Positions 1 to 5,137 of a DNA stretch of 5,759 nt are shown piece by piece. This DNA is from JAKAGE01 sp035541415 (GTDB lineage: Bacteria > Patescibacteriota > Minisyncoccia > UBA6257 > 2-01-FULL-56-20). Location: positions 1-5,759 of the forward strand of contig DATKNI010000007.1 of the NCBI GenBank assembly GCA_035541415.1, in the 5' to 3' direction. Both the position numbers and the translations under genes were made by a program. The first letter of the stretch is position 1; each line of letters opens with the position of its first letter. A model generated the notes under the pieces. The model saw only the letters and a program-made list of their open reading frames with translations. It ran no database searches and had not been told where the DNA came from.

Positions 1-6
1 ACAACG

Positions 7-35
7 AAGCGCGCTTTGGCGCAAGGCTTTTTTTT
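7..35 (+). terminator. Probable intrinsic terminator of an upstream gene
   Basis: Bases 7-14 pair with 19-22 and 26-29, with a three-base bulge at 23-25 and a TTTG loop at 15-18, and a run of eight T follows (28-35). The gene it would end lies left of the window, so this is inferred from structure only. The hairpin also covers the TTG at 16, the most upstream in-frame start available to valS, which argues against using that start. Confidence 0.5.
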
Positions 36-47
36 CGGGGGAAAACG

Positions 48-56
48 TGGAAGAAT
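48..56 (+). promoter_or_regulatory. Possible extended -10 promoter of valS
   Basis: TGg followed by AAGAAT (51-56) ends 7 bases before the ATG at 64, the same geometry as the better promoters of prsW and rpmB. The match to TATAAT is only 4 of 6 and no convincing -35 box is seen. The same bases include GGAAG (49-53), which could instead be a Shine-Dalgarno sequence 10 bases before the ATG. The two readings cannot be separated here. Confidence 0.3.
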
Positions 57-63
57 AGACTCC

Positions 64-2232
64 ATGGAGCCCCGCTACGATATTAAAGAGGTTGAAACCC
101 GCATTTCCAAGGCCTGGGAGGATTCCGGCCTCTTCAATCCCGATATCTGCATCGAGCAAGGCAAAACCGACGCCGACGCGGAACCGTTCTCGATCGTGCT
201 TCCGCCGCCGAACGTGACGGGCGTATTGCACATCGGCCACGCGTATGAAGACGCATTGCAGGATGTCGCCGTCCGCTATGCGCGCATGCAGGGCAAGCGC
301 ACGCTCTGGGTGCCTGGCACCGACCACGCCGCAATCGCCACGCAGGCAAAAGTAGAAAAAGAATTGTCAAAAACGGAGAAGAAATCGCGCTTCGATCTCG
401 GCCGTGAGGAATTTTTGAAGCGGGTGAATGATTTTGCCAAAGCGAGCCACGACACGATCGTAAAACAGGTGAAGCGCCTCGGCGCATCGCTCGACTGGAC
501 GCGCGAGGCATACACGCTCGACGAGAAACGCTCGAAAGGCGTCCGCACCGCATTCAAAACGATGTACGACCTCGGCCTCATCTATAGAGGGAACCGCATC
601 GTCAACTGGGACCCCAAGGGCGGCACCGTGATTTCAGACGACGAAGTCCAACACGAAGAGCGCACAGCCACTCTCTATACATTCCGCTACGACAAGAACT
701 TCCCTATCGCCGTCGCAACCACGCGCCTTGAAACCAAGTTCGGCGATACGGCGGTCGCCGTCCATCCGTCAGACGAGCGCTATAAGCAGTATGTCGGCAA
801 AGAATATGACGCCGTATTTTGCGGCGAACCAATCCATATCAAAATCATCGCCGACGAATCGGTTGAAAAAGATTTTGGCACGGGCGCTTTGGGCGTCACG
901 CCCGCGCACAGCATGATCGACTGGGAGATCGCCGAACGACACAAGATCCCAGCAAAGCAAGTGATCGACGAACGCGGCAAGATGACGGTGGACGGGATCG
1001 TTAACGGCAAGAAAACGGAAGAGGCCCGCATGCTCGTCGCGGAAGAGCTGCGCAAAAACGGTTTGATGGAAAAGGAAGAAGACGTGGTGCAGAATGTTTC
1101 GATTGCCGAACGCACCGGCGCGATCATCGAACCGCTGCCAAAATTGCAATGGTTCGTTGCGGTTGATAAGCCATTTGCGCATGGCTCGGGATTTTTGGGC
1201 ATCGGCACAAAAACGACGACGCTCAAAAAATTGATGTATAACGCCGTCGCAAGCGGCAAGGTGAAGTTTACGTCTGAACGTTTTGAAAAAACGTATTTCC
1301 ATTGGATCGATAACCTTCGCGACTGGTGCATCTCGCGCCAAATCTGGTTTGGACACCGCGTGCCGGTTTGGTACAAAGGCAATGAAATTTATAGCGGCGT
1401 TGAAGCCCCTGCAGGCGACGGCTGGGAGCAGGATCCCGACACGCTCGACACGTGGTTCTCGTCGGCGTTGTGGCCCTTCAGCACGCTTGGCTGGCCGGAA
1501 CAAACGCCCGACCTCAAAACTTATTTCCCGAACTCCCTTATGGCGCCGGGCTATGAAATTCTTTTCCTCTGGGTTGCCCGCATGATCCTTATGGCCGGCG
1601 TACTACTCAAGGATATTCCTTTTAAAACCGTTCTCATCCACGGCATCGTCCGCGACTCGAAAGGCCAGAAATTCAGCAAATCGCTCGGCAACGGCATCGA
1701 TCCCCTCATCCTTGCCGATACCTACGGCGCGGATGCATTGCGCATGGCGCTCATCGTGGGCGCTCCCGTGGGCAATGATGTGAAGTTCGATGAACAGCGC
1801 GTGAAAGGTTACCGCAATTTTTCAACAAAAATTTGGAACATCGCCCGGTTTATCCACATGAACAAGCCGGCCGGCAGCGCTTCGGAATCATTAAAAAATA
1901 ATGAAAAGCCTCGTGACGGCGGTGAATATATAAAAGAATTCAATACCCTCAAAAAAGACGTGACGGCGCACATCGAAGCCTATGAATACCATCTTGCGAG
2001 CGAAAAGGCATATCACTATATCTGGCATACGCTTGCCGACAAGATTATAGAAGAGCAAAAGGCAAAACTCCGCGACGGCAGCGCCGCAGAAAAAGAAGCC
2101 GCCTATCGCCTCCTTGAACATCTCCTCCTGGAATCGCTCAAAATGCTCCACCCCTTCATGCCATTCGTCACCGAAGCGGTGTATCAGATTTTCCGTCCGG
2201 GCCGCATGCTCATGGTGGAGCGCTGGGAATAA
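64..2232 (+). CDS. valS: Valyl-tRNA synthetase, short form without the C-terminal coiled-coil arm
   Basis: This cytoplasmic class I aminoacyl-tRNA synthetase charges tRNA-Val with valine using ATP. Counting from the ATG at 64 (722 residues), the HIGH motif is at 56-59 after PPPNVTGVL. The editing (CP1) domain includes TTRLET at 219-224 and GTGALGVTPAH at 272-282, and the conserved Asp is kept as D286. WCISRQ is at 421-426, DTWFSS at 462-467, and the KMSKS loop reads KFSKS at 536-540. The anticodon-binding helical domain follows, with LHPFMPFVTEAVY near the end. The protein stops about 15 residues later; bacterial ValRS is usually 880-950 residues and carries a further linker and a coiled-coil tRNA-binding arm. 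No downstream frame continues that arm, so this looks like a natural short form rather than a frameshift. An upstream in-frame TTG at 16 would add 16 low-complexity residues inside a terminator hairpin, so ATG 64 is preferred. The family call is certain; the start is likely. Confidence 0.96.
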   Translation: MEPRYDIKEVETRISKAWEDSGLFNPDICIEQGKTDADAEPFSIVLPPPNVTGVLHIGHAYEDALQDVAVRYARMQGKRTLWVPGTDHAAIATQAKVEKELSKTEKKSRFDLGREEFLKRVNDFAKASHDTIVKQVKRLGASLDWTREAYTLDEKRSKGVRTAFKTMYDLGLIYRGNRIVNWDPKGGTVISDDEVQHEERTATLYTFRYDKNFPIAVATTRLETKFGDTAVAVHPSDERYKQYVGKEYDAVFCGEPIHIKIIADESVEKDFGTGALGVTPAHSMIDWEIAERHKIPAKQVIDERGKMTVDGIVNGKKTEEARMLVAEELRKNGLMEKEEDVVQNVSIAERTGAIIEPLPKLQWFVAVDKPFAHGSGFLGIGTKTTTLKKLMYNAVASGKVKFTSERFEKTYFHWIDNLRDWCISRQIWFGHRVPVWYKGNEIYSGVEAPAGDGWEQDPDTLDTWFSSALWPFSTLGWPEQTPDLKTYFPNSLMAPGYEILFLWVARMILMAGVLLKDIPFKTVLIHGIVRDSKGQKFSKSLGNGIDPLILADTYGADALRMALIVGAPVGNDVKFDEQRVKGYRNFSTKIWNIARFIHMNKPAGSASESLKNNEKPRDGGEYIKEFNTLKKDVTAHIEAYEYHLASEKAYHYIWHTLADKIIEEQKAKLRDGSAAEKEAAYRLLEHLLLESLKMLHPFMPFVTEAVYQIFRPGRMLMVERWE

Positions 2233-2256
2233 TTCAGAACTCCGGAGCGCGGCGCA

Positions 2257-2265
2257 TGCTAAACT
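2257..2265 (+). promoter_or_regulatory. Extended -10 promoter giving a leaderless prsW mRNA
   Basis: TGc plus TAAACT (2260-2265) is an extended -10 element. The predicted first transcribed base, seven positions after the last -10 base, is 2272, which is the A of the prsW ATG. There is no Shine-Dalgarno sequence and no convincing -35 box at normal spacing, which extended -10 promoters can do without. The inference is that prsW is transcribed from its own promoter as a leaderless mRNA, perhaps in addition to read-through from valS, since no terminator is visible between the two genes. Confidence 0.6.
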
Positions 2266-2271
2266 GAATAC

Positions 2272-2967
2272 ATGGTGGTTGCCGCATTGATTCTCGGTCT
2301 CCTCCCGGGCTTCGCCTGGCTCATTTTTTATCTCGGCGAAGAGCCGCACCCCGAACCGAAGCGCTTCATCGTGCTCACGTTCGTCGTCGGCATCGCCTTC
2401 GGCTTTTTTACGATCGGCATCGAAGAGCTCTTCAACAGCGCCGCCGGATCGATCGGCATCCAGGAGCTTTCGATCGTCTCCCTCCTTGCGCTCGCCCTCA
2501 TCGAAGAACTGATGAAATTCGCGGCGGCGCATTTTGTGATCGCAAAAAACGCGGAGTTTGCCGAACCGGTCGACGCGATGATCTACATGGTTGTCGCCGC
2601 GCTCGGCTTCGCAACGCTGGAGAACATCGGTGCGATCGCGAATATCAGCCTTGGCGGAACCCAGACGGCAATCGTCGCGAGCGTATTCCAAACGGTCTCA
2701 CTCCGCTTTATCGGCGCAACGCTCCTCCACTCGCTCACGTCGGCCATCATCGGTTATTACTGGTCGCTCGGCCTCGCCCGCGGCAAGGAGAAGCGCTATC
2801 TTGTCCCCGGTTTCATTGCGGCAACGGTCATCCACGCCACCTTTAATTACTTGGTTTTAAACTATGGCGACATCGCATACGCTGTGATATTCTTAATGGT
2901 GATAGGATTTTTCGTATTGCACGACTTTGAAAAGTTGAAGGAGCAGCCTGCGGTAGTTTCTTCGTAA
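2272..2967 (+). CDS. prsW: PrsW-family intramembrane protease (CAAX-protease superfamily)
   Basis: This is a polytopic membrane protein of 231 residues. The family is known from Bacillus subtilis PrsW, which makes the first cut in an anti-sigma factor, and it is related to CAAX/Abi proteases. The signature motifs are all present: an N-terminal hydrophobic helix (1-21) followed by the EEPHPEPKR segment (23-31); EExxK as E78-E79-L-M-K82; E117-N118 in GFATLENIG; H153 in the LLHSLTSAIIGYY helix; and H188 with N192 in HATFN. About seven or eight hydrophobic segments can be drawn, ending in a helix at 201-216 and a short charged tail. All expected active-site residues are kept, so the enzyme should be active. 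Its substrate is unknown, as no sigma or anti-sigma gene is in the window. It lies 39 bases after valS and 27 bases before hsp20, and probably has its own promoter. ATG 2272 is the only sensible start because it is placed exactly at the predicted transcription start. Confidence 0.9.
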   Translation: MVVAALILGLLPGFAWLIFYLGEEPHPEPKRFIVLTFVVGIAFGFFTIGIEELFNSAAGSIGIQELSIVSLLALALIEELMKFAAAHFVIAKNAEFAEPVDAMIYMVVAALGFATLENIGAIANISLGGTQTAIVASVFQTVSLRFIGATLLHSLTSAIIGYYWSLGLARGKEKRYLVPGFIAATVIHATFNYLVLNYGDIAYAVIFLMVIGFFVLHDFEKLKEQPAVVSS

Positions 2968-2976
2968 CAAATATTT

Positions 2977-2982
2977 TATAAT
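2977..2982 (+). promoter_or_regulatory. -10 box of the hsp20 promoter
   Basis: A perfect TATAAT lies in the 27-base AT-rich gap between prsW and hsp20. Transcription would start around 2988-2990, leaving a leader of about 5-7 bases before the ATG at 2995, too short for a Shine-Dalgarno sequence, and none is seen. The -35 region (about 2954-2959, TAGTTT) is poor. No CIRCE-type inverted repeat or other known heat-shock operator was recognised. Confidence 0.6.
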
Positions 2983-2994
2983 TTCTCATATACC

Positions 2995-3495
2995 ATGGAC
3001 GCAAACGATAAAAGCTTTTTTGAACGGCTCGTGGGCGGCAAAAGCGAACCCCAACCGGAACCGTATGAGATCGAGCTCGCCCGATCGAACTCCGGCATTT
3101 TGTCTTCCGCCAAACCGCACACGCGCACCAAGCGCAACGACGCCGACTGGGCGCAGGGCGAACCGGAAGGCCAGCTCACCGTGGACGTTTATCAGACCGC
3201 CGATGACATCGTCGTTGAGTCCGCGATCGCCGGCATCCGCCCGGACGATCTCGATATCACGGTGACGACCGATTCGATCTCCATCCGCGGCGCCCGCGAA
3301 CACGAAAAGCTTGTAAGCGACGAAGACTACCTCTACCAAGAATGTTATTGGGGCCGCTTTGGCCGCTCGATCATCCTCCCCCAGGAAGTCGACCCGGAGA
3401 ATGCCGACGTCCGCTTCAAGAATGGCATCCTCACGGTCCGCCTGCCGAAAGCCAACCGCAAGAAGACCCGCAAGCTCAAGGTCAACATCGATTAA
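2995..3495 (+). CDS. hsp20: Small heat-shock protein, Hsp20/alpha-crystallin family
   Basis: This is a cytoplasmic ATP-independent chaperone that holds unfolding proteins in large oligomers. It has 166 residues, a normal length. A charged, probably flexible N-terminal region (1-58) precedes the alpha-crystallin domain at about 60-152, which opens with LTVDVYQTADDIVVE and contains the P-D-D-L segment at 83-86, SISIRG (94-99), and the hallmark FKNGILTVRLPK near its end (141-152). The C-terminal VNI at 163-165 may serve as the I-x-I motif that docks neighbouring subunits. The ATG at 2995 fits the promoter placement. The gene is followed by its own terminator, so it is probably a single-gene transcript. 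Its position next to a PrsW protease suggests a stress-related neighbourhood, but co-regulation is not shown. Confidence 0.95.
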   Translation: MDANDKSFFERLVGGKSEPQPEPYEIELARSNSGILSSAKPHTRTKRNDADWAQGEPEGQLTVDVYQTADDIVVESAIAGIRPDDLDITVTTDSISIRGAREHEKLVSDEDYLYQECYWGRFGRSIILPQEVDPENADVRFKNGILTVRLPKANRKKTRKLKVNID

Positions 3496-3506
3496 TTCGC
3501 GCACGG

Positions 3507-3533
3507 ACCGCCGCTTGCAAGACCGGCGGTTTT
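3507..3533 (+). terminator. Intrinsic terminator of hsp20
   Basis: ACCGCCG (3507-3513) pairs perfectly with CGGCGGT (3524-3530) around a 10-base loop, followed by a short T run (3530-3533, then CG and TTT). It starts 11 bases after the hsp20 stop codon. The T run is short, so termination may be partial. It shares sequence with the rpmB promoter. Confidence 0.7.
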
Positions 3534-3543
3534 CGTTTATACT
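3515..3543 (+). promoter_or_regulatory. rpmB promoter overlapping the hsp20 terminator
   Basis: The -35 box TTGCAA (3515-3520) and the -10 box TATACT (3538-3543) are separated by exactly 17 bp. The predicted start near 3550 leaves about 3 bases before the rpmB ATG at 3553. The -35 box sits in the loop of the hsp20 terminator and the spacer holds its 3' arm and T run. There is no Shine-Dalgarno sequence. Confidence 0.65.
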
Positions 3544-3552
3544 TTCAAAACT

Positions 3553-3780
3553 ATGAGAAAATGTGCACGATGCGGTAAAGGTTCCCAGATGCAAGGCGCG
3601 CGGCGTTTGCTTCGCGGCCACTACAATCCGGTGAACTGGTCCCGCAAATATCCCAATCTGCAATACGGACGCCTCGACGGCAAGCGCGCGCTTTTGTGCA
3701 CCCAGTGCCTCAAGACGCTCCACAAACCGGCGCGCAAAGTCTTCAAAAAGACACCGGCGCCCGCGGCAGTAGCGGCGTAA
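3553..3780 (+). CDS. rpmB: 50S ribosomal protein bL28, zinc-ribbon form
   Basis: This is a small basic protein of 75 residues resembling bL28, a structural protein of the large ribosomal subunit. It starts MRKCARCGKGSQMQGAR, matching the C-x-x-C-G-K-G opening of zinc-containing bL28, and has YPNLQ at 33-37, the usual R-x-x-PNLQ region. A second pair, C49-x-x-C52 in LLCTQCLKTL, completes a four-cysteine zinc site (C4, C7, C49, C52). The tail (59-75) is basic and then Ala/Pro rich. The middle is more divergent than in model bacteria, which is common in CPR ribosomal proteins. The predicted mRNA is nearly leaderless. The kinase-like gene follows after only 11 bases with no terminator, so the two are probably co-transcribed. 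The alternative, some other small zinc-ribbon protein, is less likely given the PNLQ motif. Confidence 0.8.
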   Translation: MRKCARCGKGSQMQGARRLLRGHYNPVNWSRKYPNLQYGRLDGKRALLCTQCLKTLHKPARKVFKKTPAPAAVAA

Positions 3781-3791
3781 ACAACTAGCTC

Positions 3792-4559
3792 ATGGAATCA
3801 TTTCCGGAGCATCTCAAAATTTCACGCAGCGCAGAAACCCTCGACCCCGAGGGTATTTCTGTAGAAAAATACATCGAAAACCTCGAGGCAGACCTTAAAG
3901 AAGAGCTCGAGAGAATTATTCGCGAAGAAAAAATGATCGGCGAAGGACGTGCAGCCCAAGTTTTTGAGGTATCTTCCATGCCGCGTTCAAAATGCAAAGC
4001 TTGCGTAAAGATATGGAGGCGCGATCTTCTTGATCTCAAATTAAAAGATCCTATCGAGTATCGCCGGATCCAATCGCTTGAGCCGGAAGAAGAATTTAAT
4101 TTCCAGGATGAACTTTATATGAGAGGATTCACGAGCATTCCCCGCCCTTTCGCTTTTACCCAAGTCGGTGATTTCTATGCGATGGGCATGGAAAAAATTG
4201 AAGGCTACACCTTGCAGCAAATCAAAGACGCGGGAGCGCAGATCGAAGATCCCGCATGGAAAGAACTCGATCGAATGATTTTTGATCTCAATATTAATAA
4301 AGAAGTCTTACATCGCGATATTCACGAAAAGAATATTATGTTGCGCACCAACGAAGACATGGCAACGACAAAACAGCTCAAAGGCGAACTCGTTTTTCTG
4401 GATTTCGGCCACTCCAAGCGGATTTATGGGCGGCCAATGCCCGAAGATTATAAATTGACAGTTGGGAAAAATGTGTTAAACTATCCCCAGGACAAATCAC
4501 GGGTGGAAGCATTAAAGCCGAACCCCCGAACGCCTGGCGATAACATCTTCGCACGTTAG
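3792..4559 (+). CDS. Minimal protein-kinase-like phosphotransferase
   Basis: This 255-residue soluble protein has the core motifs of the protein kinase fold: a glycine-rich loop IGEGRAAQVFEV (49-60), the ATP-binding Lys of CVKIW (K73), a probable helix-C Glu at E101 or E107, the catalytic loop HRDIHEKNIM (H174, D176, N181) and the metal-binding DFG (D204-F-G206). All catalytic residues are kept, so it should be active. A charged, helix-prone N-terminal segment (about 24-47) precedes the loop. Only about 50 residues follow DFG and there is no APE motif, so most of the usual C-lobe is missing, as in RIO, Bud32 and small sugar or lipid kinases. The catalytic loop mixes eukaryotic-like HRD with the D-x-H-x-x-N style of aminoglycoside-phosphotransferase-like kinases. 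The substrate is unknown. The gene begins 11 bases after rpmB with no Shine-Dalgarno sequence. It is poorer in G+C than its neighbours, and its 3' end carries a strong promoter for the next gene. Confidence 0.82.
   Translation: MESFPEHLKISRSAETLDPEGISVEKYIENLEADLKEELERIIREEKMIGEGRAAQVFEVSSMPRSKCKACVKIWRRDLLDLKLKDPIEYRRIQSLEPEEEFNFQDELYMRGFTSIPRPFAFTQVGDFYAMGMEKIEGYTLQQIKDAGAQIEDPAWKELDRMIFDLNINKEVLHRDIHEKNIMLRTNEDMATTKQLKGELVFLDFGHSKRIYGRPMPEDYKLTVGKNVLNYPQDKSRVEALKPNPRTPGDNIFAR
4455..4482 (+). promoter_or_regulatory. Near-consensus promoter inside the 3' end of the kinase gene
   Basis: A perfect -35 box TTGACA (4455-4460) is followed after 16 bp by TAAACT (4477-4482), preceded by TGt (4474-4476), an extended -10. 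The predicted start is about A4489, giving an 80-base leader to the ATG at 4569. This is the best promoter match in the window. It should drive the 96-residue gene separately from the kinase. Confidence 0.72.
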
Positions 4560-4562
4560 GAG
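4558..4562 (+). promoter_or_regulatory. Shine-Dalgarno sequence overlapping the kinase stop codon
   Basis: AGGAG shares its first two bases with the TAG stop of the kinase gene and lies 6 bases before the ATG at 4569. It fixes the start of the 96-residue gene and would also allow translational coupling. It is the only clear Shine-Dalgarno sequence found among the window's complete genes. Confidence 0.8.
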
Positions 4563-4568
4563 AACGAC

Positions 4569-4859
4569 ATGGCAATCATACGTATCAGTAATAACGTACT
4601 CGAGGAATTGAAGCTTCAGGCGTCCAAAAAGGCAGCGGATCTTTCAAGTCCGATCGGGGAGGTTTTCATCTTGGAAACCATTCCAGTGGCTGGAATAAAG
4701 CTGCGCGTTCCTCTCGATGAGTACCTCGCCAAAATTGACGGACGGACGGACATTGTTCCAACCGGGGACGCAGAGTTCCCTATCGTTGTGAACAACGAAG
4801 TAACCGTTCGCGATAAAAAAACTTTCATCGACGGCAAGGAAGTTATCCTCCTGCCCTAA
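4569..4859 (+). CDS. Unrecognised 96-residue protein with its own promoter and terminator
   Basis: I do not recognise the family. The protein is small, soluble and mildly charged, with no signal peptide or membrane segment. It opens with IIRIS followed by a helix-prone stretch NNVLEELKLQASKKAADL, which loosely resembles the strand-helix start of ribbon-helix-helix DNA-binding proteins. The rest alternates short hydrophobic strands with turns (GEVFILETIPVAG, FPIVVNN, KEVILLP), suggesting a beta-rich body. It is very likely a real gene: it has a good Shine-Dalgarno sequence, a near-consensus promoter 80 bases upstream and a strong terminator 5 bases after the stop codon. It follows the kinase gene by 9 bases, so it can be made with the kinase and also alone, probably in excess. 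It may be a partner, substrate or regulator of the kinase, but that is inference only. Confidence 0.78.
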   Translation: MAIIRISNNVLEELKLQASKKAADLSSPIGEVFILETIPVAGIKLRVPLDEYLAKIDGRTDIVPTGDAEFPIVVNNEVTVRDKKTFIDGKEVILLP

Positions 4860-4864
4860 CCACG

Positions 4865-4891
4865 AGGCGCCGCAGCATGGGCGCCTTTTTT
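4865..4891 (+). terminator. Intrinsic terminator of the rpmB-kinase-small protein unit
   Basis: AGGCGCC (4865-4871) pairs perfectly with GGCGCCT (4880-4886) around an 8-base loop and is followed by six T (4886-4891). It begins 5 bases after the stop codon of the 96-residue gene. Confidence 0.88.
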
Positions 4892-4918
4892 ATTTATTGC
4901 TGATTCCATTTCGAAAAA

Positions 4919-4947
4919 TTGTTTTCTTCATAAAGAAAGGCTATCAT
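4919..4947 (+). promoter_or_regulatory. Promoter of the tRNA-Pro gene
   Basis: TTGTTT (4919-4924) and TATCAT (4942-4947) are 17 bp apart. The predicted start at about 4954 leaves a leader of some 20 bases before the tRNA. The rest of the 114-base gap between the 96-residue gene and the tRNA is AT-rich and shows no reading frame. The promoter spacer contains a perfect 6-bp dyad, TTTCTT/AAGAAA (4923-4938). Confidence 0.6.
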
Positions 4948-4973
4948 TGTATGGATTAAAAAATTATTAAAAG

Positions 4974-5044
4974 CGGGCCGTCGTATAACGGTAGTACACA
5001 TGGCTGGGGGTCATGTTGCCCGGGTTCGATTCCCGGCGGCCCGA
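4974..5044 (+). tRNA. tRNA-Pro (anticodon GGG)
   Basis: A full cloverleaf can be drawn. The acceptor stem CGGGCCG (4974-4980) pairs perfectly with CGGCCCG (5037-5043) and the discriminator is A5044. The D stem is GTAT/GTAC, with a seven-base AACGGTA loop holding the GG pair. The anticodon stem CATGG/TCATG encloses the loop CTGGGGG (5004-5010), with anticodon GGG at 5006-5008 and G at position 37. The variable loop is four bases, and the T stem CCGGG/CCCGG encloses TTCGATT. C1-G72 is the known identity element of bacterial tRNA-Pro. This tRNA reads the proline codons CCC and CCU. CCA is not encoded (CAAC follows the discriminator), so it must be added by a nucleotidyltransferase. Less usual are C at position 9 and an A15-C48 combination. 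Confidence 0.95.
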
Positions 5045-5058
5045 CAACTGTCTTATAT

Positions 5059-5079
5059 GCCATAAATTAATGGCTTTTT
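5059..5079 (+). terminator. Weak hairpin with T run after the tRNA
   Basis: GCCAT (5059-5063) pairs with ATGGC (5070-5074) around a six-base loop, followed by five T (5075-5079). The stem is only 5 bp, so it is a weak terminator or a 3' processing signal in the tRNA precursor. A stronger hairpin follows. Confidence 0.45.
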
Positions 5080-5085
5080 GTGGAC

Positions 5086-5116
5086 AAAATGCCTTCACGA
5101 TTTGTGAAGGCATTTT
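5086..5116. terminator. Bidirectional terminator between the tRNA and the surface protein
   Basis: A 13-bp perfect stem (5086-5098 with 5104-5116), a GATTT loop, a T run on the plus strand (5113-5117) and an A run on the left (5086-5089) that reads as T on the minus strand. It can end the tRNA transcript from the left and the surface-protein transcript from the right, as expected between converging genes. The minus-strand stop codon is 21 bases away. Confidence 0.88.
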
Positions 5117-5137
5117 TATTTTCAACTAATTTAATTT

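Noticed and set aside
16..63. Upstream TTG start for valS
   Set aside because: The added 16 residues are Gly/Phe/Lys-rich, unlike ValRS N-termini, and their DNA is a probable terminator hairpin and T run. The ATG at 64 matches the usual start of the family.
769..1503. Long minus-strand reading frame of 244 codons inside valS
   Set aside because: It lies opposite strongly conserved valS motifs, its translation is rich in Arg, Phe and His with no recognisable domain, and no start signals are seen. It is a shadow of third-position codon bias.
2240..2247. CTCCGGAG palindrome between valS and prsW, considered as terminator or operator
   Set aside because: There is no T run after it, and it is a single 8-bp palindrome with no second copy in the window, too little to call.
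1891..2691. Minus-strand reading frame of 266 codons across the valS-prsW junction
   Set aside because: It spans two well-supported plus-strand genes, has a low-complexity charged translation and no family features.
2986..3723. Minus-strand reading frame of 245 codons across hsp20 and rpmB
   Set aside because: It is antisense to two confident genes and runs through the hsp20 terminator and the rpmB promoter; there is no recognisable domain.
3778..3791. TAAACA before the kinase ATG as a leaderless promoter
   Set aside because: It matches only 3 of 6 positions of TATAAT, has no TGn extension or -35 box at proper spacing, and overlaps the rpmB stop codon. Co-transcription with rpmB is simpler.
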